DNA of 11,158 nucleotides, taken from the NCBI GenBank assembly GCA_910592205.1, contig CAJVPJ010001244.1:1-11158 (forward strand), written 5' to 3'. The notes below the pieces were generated by a model that saw nothing but the letters and a program-made list of their open reading frames with translations, was not told where the DNA came from and ran no database searches. A program made the position numbers and the translations under genes. This DNA is from Paraglomus occultum. Its lineage: Eukaryota > Glomeromycota > Glomeromycetes > Paraglomerales > Paraglomeraceae. Each line of letters starts with the position of its first letter. Position 1 is the first letter of the stretch. This document shows positions 5,770 through 11,158 of this stretch, one piece after another.

Positions 5770-8206
5770 ATGTCGCTGGTTAACAATCCGACAATTGAAG
5801 GCTTGATCAACACTAGTCCGGAGATATGGATTCCTTTCGCGGAAATTACAGACATAAAGCCCAGTCAAATCGACAACGTTTACTACGCCATTCAAAAGCC
5901 TGAAACGTCGATAGTATTAGTATTACTTGGAAGCAGCGAAGAATGTACGCCAACTTTCGTTAGTGAGTTTGCTAGGATATACTCACTTCCAACACACAAG
6001 TACGATAATGACAATAACTTTAGACGATATAAGAATTGGCTTAAGGAACGCAACAAACTCATAAAGGGATTCACCAAGTCTAATGACGATAACTATTACA
6101 TGGTTGCTGATAAACGCTTTTACCATTGTTATGCTCGATATGGCTTCTGCTCCACATGTGGAATACTCCGATGTAGTCCCGTGTGGTGCATTTGTGGTTA
6201 TAAACAATTATCCGATGGGTGGACTAGCAACAATCACCAACTCGACGACTTTATTAAGAAATCTCAACTACAAACAAACTCACCAAATGACGCCTATCTC
6301 GAATGGATTCCACTCAATCGTTTTTATGATAGGATAAATGGATATGGAACCTTAGGTGGTCTACCTGCTTATGCAAAAGTGAAATTGATTACACTTGAGA
6401 TAACAGACGAGACACATGATTCATATTATGCCGAGGTAAACTATTTACTTTTATGCGCCATGTTTATTGAATAGTTTAGATAATTATTGACTTGTTATTA
6501 TGTATCATTTCCACTAGCTATGTGATAAGCATCCAGACATTCTTACCGCGGATGTTTGGTTTACCATCGGATTTACATACAGAAAAAGCGAACAAAAGTA
6601 TTGTCTAATAAAAGAACGACACGGATATGGATTATGTCTGGCGTGTGCGGTTGCATATGTACGTCATATAAATGCATTCTGTTATCGTTGTAAGGCACCA
6701 CGACCTCTTGACTGGACTACGGGTAACAAGATTTTGGATTCATTCATTATGGAATCGTGGAGTAATGTAAATCATAGATATGATACGCATATACAATGGA
6801 TCGAGTATTCCACGTTGATGAACGTGCGAGAAATGACTTCATTACGCCATGGATGCACACGCATAACGGATTGGTTAGATCCTACGATAAATAAATTGAT
6901 AAAAGTGACACTCAAGCAGATCAGCGATGCCCAGTCGCATAATTTTCATAAGGTAAATTATTTCACGTGTAAAATAATGCAAATGGTATTTAGCATTGAT
7001 TATTATATTGATTGTATTGTTTACTCAAAATAGCTAACTAAGGAATACCCAAAGATATTAACTCCTGATAATGTTTGGATAGTTGGAATTACTCAAGAAC
7101 CGTCCACTCGGAGATATTATTTAGTTCTCTACTCCGATGTACATACTGTATTGGACAGGATTATACAACTCGACGAACTTGTTAACTACGTGCAGTACAG
7201 CGACTTTTATGAACTCAAAGAGATTGGATCTGGTGGCTACAGAACAGTTTATACTGCCAAATATAAACGGTATTCTGAAGATTGGGTTATACCAGAGACT
7301 GTTGTGTTAAAACGGTATAATAATAAGAATTTTGATCAGACGTCGGAATTATTCGTTTCAGAGGTAAGCAACAATTAATGGTATTAAATCAAAGTGATAT
7401 TCAATTTGACCATTGTACTTATTGATATTTAATAGTTCAGAAATCATGCAATGTGCTCAAATAATTATTCATTATTATTCCTTGATATTTATGGATTGAC
7501 ACAAGATCCAGAAACAAAGGACTACATGATTATTCTGCAATATGCTAACAATGGTAGTCTTTTGTCTTATTTGGATCAAAATATTAACAATTTGACGTGG
7601 TTGAATAAATTAGAGCATTTGGAGGATATTGCACGTCAACTCTCATATATTCATTCTTCAGGATTAGTGCACTGTGATCTTCATGGTGGAAACATAGTTA
7701 TTAATGACAGTAGAGAATTATATATATGCGATCTTGGTCGTTCGCGATCAGTGAAGTCACACAAATCAAAGCCAACCATTCAAGGCGCATTACCCTTTAT
7801 TGCACCGGAAGTCTTCCGTACTCGAAAATTCACTCAGAAATCAGATATATATTCTTTTGGCATTATTATATATTTGATTGCTACTGGCGTGCCACCTTTT
7901 AGAGGTAGACAGTTTGATGCAAGTCTAATGCGCGACGTTATGGATGGACTACGACCATCGATGCCTGATTCTACACCAGAGGAATACAAGAAACTTGCCG
8001 AGTGGTGTTGCGATGCTGATCCTGATAAGCGTCCTGAAACGTGCAAACTTTGGGAGAATATTACAGAGCTTATTGAAGAGTTTGGCAAGGGCACTTCTGT
8101 CAATAACCCATGGAAAACTATCTGCCAGAATGATGTAAAACCCTTATCACGTCTCGAGACGCAGAGTAAATATTCTAGTATGCTCTTACCTACTGGAGAC
8201 GCCTAA
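5770..8206 (+). CDS. Ser/Thr (TKL-like) kinase with tandem degenerate N-lobe modules, 4 exons
   Basis: Exons 5770-6435, 6518-6952, 7034-7363 and 7436-8206 join in phase 0 to 733 aa. ATG 5770 is the first Met after an in-frame TGA (5758-5760). The complete kinase domain covers about 424-700: glycine loop GSGGY (432-436), VVLK Lys 460, HCDLHGGN (556-563, non-RD), DLG 576-578, APE 600-602, SDIYSFGI and a DPDKRP end. All catalytic residues are present, so it should phosphorylate proteins, probably in the cytosol; no signal peptide or membrane segment is seen. Before it lie N-lobe-like units at about 20-70, 177-222 and 313-367, each followed by a GxT...Y strand pair; the first two also carry Cys clusters (C127, C130, C135, C140, C142; then C262, C265, C277, C280). 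The product ends at GDA, shorter than its paralogue at 1-109. Substrates are unknown. Confidence 0.85.
6436..6517 (+). other. Intron 1 of the kinase gene
   Basis: 82 bp, GTAAAC...CACTAG, phase 0. Both flanking frames meet exactly: exon 1 ends ...YYAE and exon 2 begins LCDKHPDIL. Reading through the intron gives a stop at 6472-6474. Its start (GTAAACTATTT) resembles that of intron 2. Confidence 0.85.
6953..7033 (+). other. Intron 2 of the kinase gene
   Basis: 81 bp, GTAAATTATTT...AAATAG, phase 0, between ...HNFHK and LTKEYPKIL. Length, phase, first eleven bases and the CTA codon after the acceptor all match intron 1 closely, as expected if exon and intron were duplicated together. Confidence 0.85.
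7364..7435 (+). other. Intron 3 of the kinase gene
   Basis: 72 bp, GTAAGC...AATAG, phase 0, between ...LFVSE and FRNHAM. The nearby AG at 7439-7440 would break the frame, so 7434-7435 is the better acceptor. It falls just after the kinase alpha-C helix, the same structural position as introns 1 and 2 in the degenerate units. Confidence 0.82.
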
Positions 8207-8417
8207 ACCAAGAAACAGTCAATTGAGTTCCAGGTACAAAGACGAAAGTGCAATACGTTGTGAATAGTAAGTCATTTATAAATATCTAGTGTTATTAACG
8301 TTTTCTGACATCAATTATATTGAGACGCAAAGTTTTAATTAAATTAGAAATCTATGTCATATAAAGTCAAACGCGATAAACATTACACTTGCAAAAAAGT
8401 ATAAATTTGAAAAAAAC

Positions 8418-8423
8418 AATAAA
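8418..8423 (+). terminator. Possible poly(A) signal of the kinase gene
   Basis: AATAAA lies 212 bases after the stop codon and before the repeat region. Such hexamers are common by chance in AT-rich DNA, so this is only a candidate. Confidence 0.2.
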
Positions 8424-8540
8424 GTTGTTCTCATTGCACATACTTTACCAGTATTAAAAAGTTTTAGTAAAATATGCTACCTAGGGGGGTATGAGCAATC
8501 GCAATTTCCCATACATCGTTATAAGCGTTTAGATTCGACG

Positions 8541-8655
8541 CAACGATTCCCATACATTACAGACACTTTGGACTTATAACTTTCTGCTTACCTCAGTAAG
8601 CATTAACCCTCACTTGCGGCATATTGAGTGGCAGTTTAACGTCATGCCAAGGACC
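8541..8655 (+). repeat. Diverged direct repeat, copy A
   Basis: This matches 8777-8921 in order: CATACATTACAGA, CTTATAACTTTC(T/C), GCGGCAT-type and GGCAGTTTA blocks recur with small gaps. No coding frame is shared. Short ATCGCAATTT motifs at about 8497, 8706 and 8780 hint at further, poorer copies between and before the two. Confidence 0.6.
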
Positions 8656-8776
8656 ACAATTCTAAAGGGGTATGCGGCGATATACGTTGTCATAAGCGAG
8701 TAGAGATCGCAATTTCTGGACATTTGTATTTGACGATCGCAATCCCCAAGCCACCACCGATTTGAAATGAACAAGT

Positions 8777-8921
8777 GATCGCAATTTTCATACATTACAG
8801 ATGCTTGGGCTCTATCCACTATGTATAACGCCTATAACTTTCCGCCTACCATGTTAATAAACGTCAAACCTCTTATTTGTGTGGCATACCAAGCGGCAGT
8901 TTACCGTCTTGTCGAAGACAG
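8777..8921 (+). repeat. Diverged direct repeat, copy B
   Basis: Second copy of the unit at 8541-8655, about 236 bases further on and about 30 bases longer. The shared order is CATACATTACAGA, CTATAACTTTCCGCCTACC, GTGGCATACC and GGCAGTTTACCGTC. It is probably the remains of a non-coding tandem or transposon-derived repeat. Confidence 0.6.
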
Positions 8922-9598
8922 AGTATAAAAAAAGTTATTCTTGTACGCAAAATATTTTTCCACTACCCGACCGTTAATTCATACTCGTTTCAATATACTC
9001 TTTTTTTTTTTGAAACACGGCAGATAACTTACAAAAGTTTGATTAAATGTTATATTTACGCGTTGATTAAAAAGTTTGATTAATAAGATAGCGAGGGTTT
9101 ATTTGTCTTGAGATGTGTTACTTTAAATTTGCCATTTTGTAAACCAGTTTTCGTAATATGATGCTAACTTGCCTACATAACGCTTTGCTGTGCTCTACTG
9201 TTATAAACCTCCTCCCTACTCATTGTATTTATTCACTATAATCCCATTTACTATATCCCCACTTACCTTACAGTAGTTTGTCATGACAGGAAGCCTCCTC
9301 GGTTGAATATAGCAATAAGTTTAGCTTGGACAGGCAGTTTTGTTGAAAAAAATTTTTGTCGCGAAAAACATATTGTAGTTTTTCATTCACGCTTTTTGAA
9401 AGTTAATACCGCGGACAGTTTGTGTTTGAGAAAACGACGCAAACGTTGTCAGTGTTTGTATAATTATGTCACCTCCTTTTTTTGCCATTTATCCTTTTGT
9501 AGTCCATGGGTCTAAGGCGTGCCGGAATATTACGTATAAGTATTGCTCTAATGCAACTAATAAACAACGGATAATTGGTATACCATCTTAGTCATTCG
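8922..9598. other. Gap without a supported gene
   Basis: AT-rich sequence with a T10 run near 9001 and short chance ORFs only. The longest plus frame (9303-9515) begins with TTG, has no ATG start and shows no motif. Nothing else is recognisable. Confidence 0.5.
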
Positions 9599-9740
9599 AA
9601 GCGTTTTACCCTTTATTGCGCTAGAAACCTTTCATAATTACAACTTTACACAGACGTACTTTTTCAGTATTATGTATTTGATTGCTACTGGCTGAACGAC
9701 ATTTTGCGATCAACAATGCCTAATTTCTGAGAAAATCCAG
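9599..9740 (+). pseudogene. Relic of the same kinase family (activation segment to alpha-F)
   Basis: The DNA is clearly related to 7783-7990 of the complete gene. TTACCCTTTATTGC corresponds to the ALPFIAPE region, and TATTTGATTGCTACTGGC to IYLIATG. About 75 bases are then missing before ATGCCTAATTTCT, which matches the MPDS segment. Several stops and frame changes remove any coding capacity. No catalytic loop or N-lobe is found in front of it, so this is a short fragment, in the same orientation as the intact gene and 1.4 kb behind it. Confidence 0.75.
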
Positions 9741-10404
9741 AGTTTTAGACGGTACTTTCTACAAGCCGTACGTTGCTTACCAGTAGAATACCAATAGGCT
9801 TTACTCTTATCGTGAAAGGTGACTACGAATGAAGAGTCAAGGATATCAACGGCACAGCTGATCACTTTACGAAGGGAGGTTCGTATACGACAGTAATATT
9901 AATCAAGTCCACCGCAAAACTATCTAACGTTTGACGTTTGCAAACTACCTATAATGAATACAATGCTGTTATGAACACAAGAGAGTAGAACAAACGGTAA
10001 ACGTCGTAGTCAGAGGAGATACGAGGTAACGAATGAACGATTGACGATCGAGAAGACCGAATGCTTCTATTTGGAACTTGTCGACATGACAGTTCAGTAC
10101 TAAGACACGCTCCACAGTCAAAATCTATATTGCCACGATTTTCCGATATGCAAGTATAGTTCAGGAAATTAAAGATTTACATCATCCATTCATTATCATC
10201 AAACGCGCTTACGTCTGTGACGGTATGGGAGTGTGACTGTATAGAAGAAAAATTACATTAGGCATCAAATTAAAAATTAACGATACTGAAACATGTTAGA
10301 AGTCTGTTTGTTTTTGTAAGCCACTATATTTAATAAATTTTGCTAACAGTTAAACGGTCTATCGTAAGATTAAACGTCTATTCAAATAGTTTGTCATATC
10401 GTCA
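9741..10404. other. Gap without a supported gene
   Basis: No ORF of note on either strand. No further kinase homology follows the relic that ends near 9740. I saw no repeat, tRNA or regulatory element I would defend. Confidence 0.5.
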
Positions 10405-10560
10405 CGTTCAGATATCGCCTAGCATATTCACAAATTTCACGTATATTTTCTATACTCAGTCGAGATTGTGTTTTTTTTTAGGTCCTCAAATTTTCGGATT
10501 TTGCGATTTTTAATAACGCTATAATGCTTCGACTTATGTTTATATTCGACTTGTAGTGAT
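10405..10560 (-). repeat. Dispersed non-coding element, copy 2 (inverted)
   Basis: The reverse complement matches 2990-3135: ACCTAAAA tract, CGACTGAGTATAG, then TGTGAATATGCTAGGC. About 15 extra bases lie between the last two blocks here. The similarity also runs through CAAGTC and TCGAAGCATT at 10528-10551. The shared part seems to stop near 10405. Confidence 0.6.
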
Positions 10561-10786
10561 AATTTTGCGACTGCATGGATCGCTTTGGGGGAGGTATAAA
10601 AACAATGTTAGGAACACGAAACTAACTGAAATTGACAATAAAGTTTAAACTAACCAGAACGTAGTTACGCATTTTATTCAGTATTATAAATTTAAATGAT
10701 GACTGCTATATTATACACTCAAACGTGCAACTCATGTTGACACGTTTAATATATCTAATTGGAGTAGGAATAAACTCCTTGAGTAA
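10561..10786. other. Short gap without a supported gene
   Basis: It contains a TATAAA (10595-10600) and an AATAAA (10637-10642) only 37 bases apart, with no ORF between or after them, so neither is convincing as a gene signal. Confidence 0.4.
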
Positions 10787-10986
10787 AACGGTAAATAAAC
10801 CGTGAATTACAGGAGCGTTCGTGTCACTAAATTATTAGACAATAAAACGATGTTAATATTGTAAATTGACTTTATTTGTATCAACATGTAACCATACCTG
10901 CAGCTGAACCCAAATTATAAGTTCCAGTAGTAAGAGTGTACTGCAATATTTACTCCCTTTCTCGAGACGGTGATAATAACCTTACA
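10787..10986 (-). repeat. Right arm of the long-distance inverted repeat
   Basis: Reverse-complement match to 1-235, covering the kinase 3' flank (10787-10897) and the end of the coding tail (10898-10986). The flank keeps AAGTCAATTTACAATATT and the ACGGTTTAT block of the left arm. It differs by scattered substitutions and small indels, so the copy is not recent. Confidence 0.7.
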
Positions 10987-11158
10987 TCAGTATAATATAT
11001 AGTATTCCACACGTTGTTACCAGATTTATCCGTTTCCACATCTGCAACAATTTTGCGAATATCACTCAAAGTGTACTTCCTTTGTTTGGACGCTTATCAG
11101 GATCAGCATCACAACACCGCTCGGCAAGTTTCTTGTATTCGTCTGGCGCAGAATCAGG
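10898..11158 (-). pseudogene. Kinase-family 3' end with frameshifts (runs off the right edge)
   Basis: Read on the minus strand from 11158, it starts inside the kinase C-lobe with PDSAPDEYKKLAERC and DADPDKRP, nearly identical to the complete gene (7967-8037). A shift after KRP moves the homology to SDIRKIVADVE and NNVWNTIYYTDV. One extra C just before the CGTCTCGAG block, and one missing C in the CTTACCTACTGG block, break it again. The tail would have ended near SAAG before GTATGG (10897-10892). With three frame disruptions in 260 bases it cannot encode the normal C-terminus. The rest of the gene lies outside the window. Confidence 0.8.

Noticed and set aside
5892-6337. ORFs in other frames over kinase exon 1
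   Set aside because: Shadows of the coding frame, which carries clear family motifs.
7834-8103. Minus-strand 89-codon ORF over the kinase C-lobe
   Set aside because: Antisense to a well supported catalytic domain.
9303-9515. Plus-strand 70-codon ORF
   Set aside because: Begins with TTG, has no internal support and no motif.
10595-10642. TATAAA and AATAAA pair as promoter and poly(A) site
   Set aside because: Only 37 bases apart with no gene between or downstream; expected by chance in AT-rich DNA.
1-11158. tRNA, rRNA or bacterial operon structure
   Set aside because: No T-arm or rRNA-like sequence noticed on reading; introns, phase-0 splicing and gene families are eukaryotic.

Overview
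This looks like a repeat-rich, AT-rich piece of a fungal genome, most probably an arbuscular mycorrhizal fungus (Glomeromycotina, Rhizophagus-like). The evidence is short phase-0 introns (72-82 bp, GTAA...TAG), a serine/threonine kinase with an HCDLHGGN catalytic loop, an AIG1-type GTPase and a Crinkler-type nuclease-like relic. All three families are, from general knowledge, greatly expanded in these fungi. No database search was possible.

Layout. Bases 1-109 are the last coding part of a kinase paralogue that begins outside the window. On the minus strand, 641-1252 is most of an AIG1-type GTPase without a P-loop; a decayed P-loop may lie at 1389-1433, and a same-frame 71-codon ORF follows it at 634-419. 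From 2946 down to 1567 the minus strand carries a broken multi-exon gene of unrecognised family, with kinase-like motifs near its end. A non-coding dispersed element (2990-3135) and a 14-unit hexamer repeat (3354-3440) follow. A Crinkler-type, PD-(D/E)XK-like pseudogene lies on the plus strand at 3652-4229. About 1.2 kb with no convincing gene leads to a possible HMG-box fragment (5510-5686).

The centrepiece is a four-exon kinase gene, 5770-8206 (+), with a predicted 733 aa product. Its single complete kinase domain is preceded by what read as three degenerate copies of the kinase N-lobe, two followed by Cys-rich knuckles. The introns cut the repeats at the same place, so the array probably grew by exon duplication.

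Downstream are diverged direct repeats (8541-8921), a wrecked fragment of the same kinase family (9599-9740, +), an inverted copy of the 2990-3135 element (10405-10560) and a frameshifted kinase 3' end on the minus strand (10898-11158). The last is an inverted counterpart of the window start, so related kinase 3' ends and their flanks face each other about 10.6 kb apart.

Overall, one apparently intact kinase gene sits among dead or damaged members of families linked to signalling and effector functions. That is what a fast birth-and-death accessory compartment looks like.
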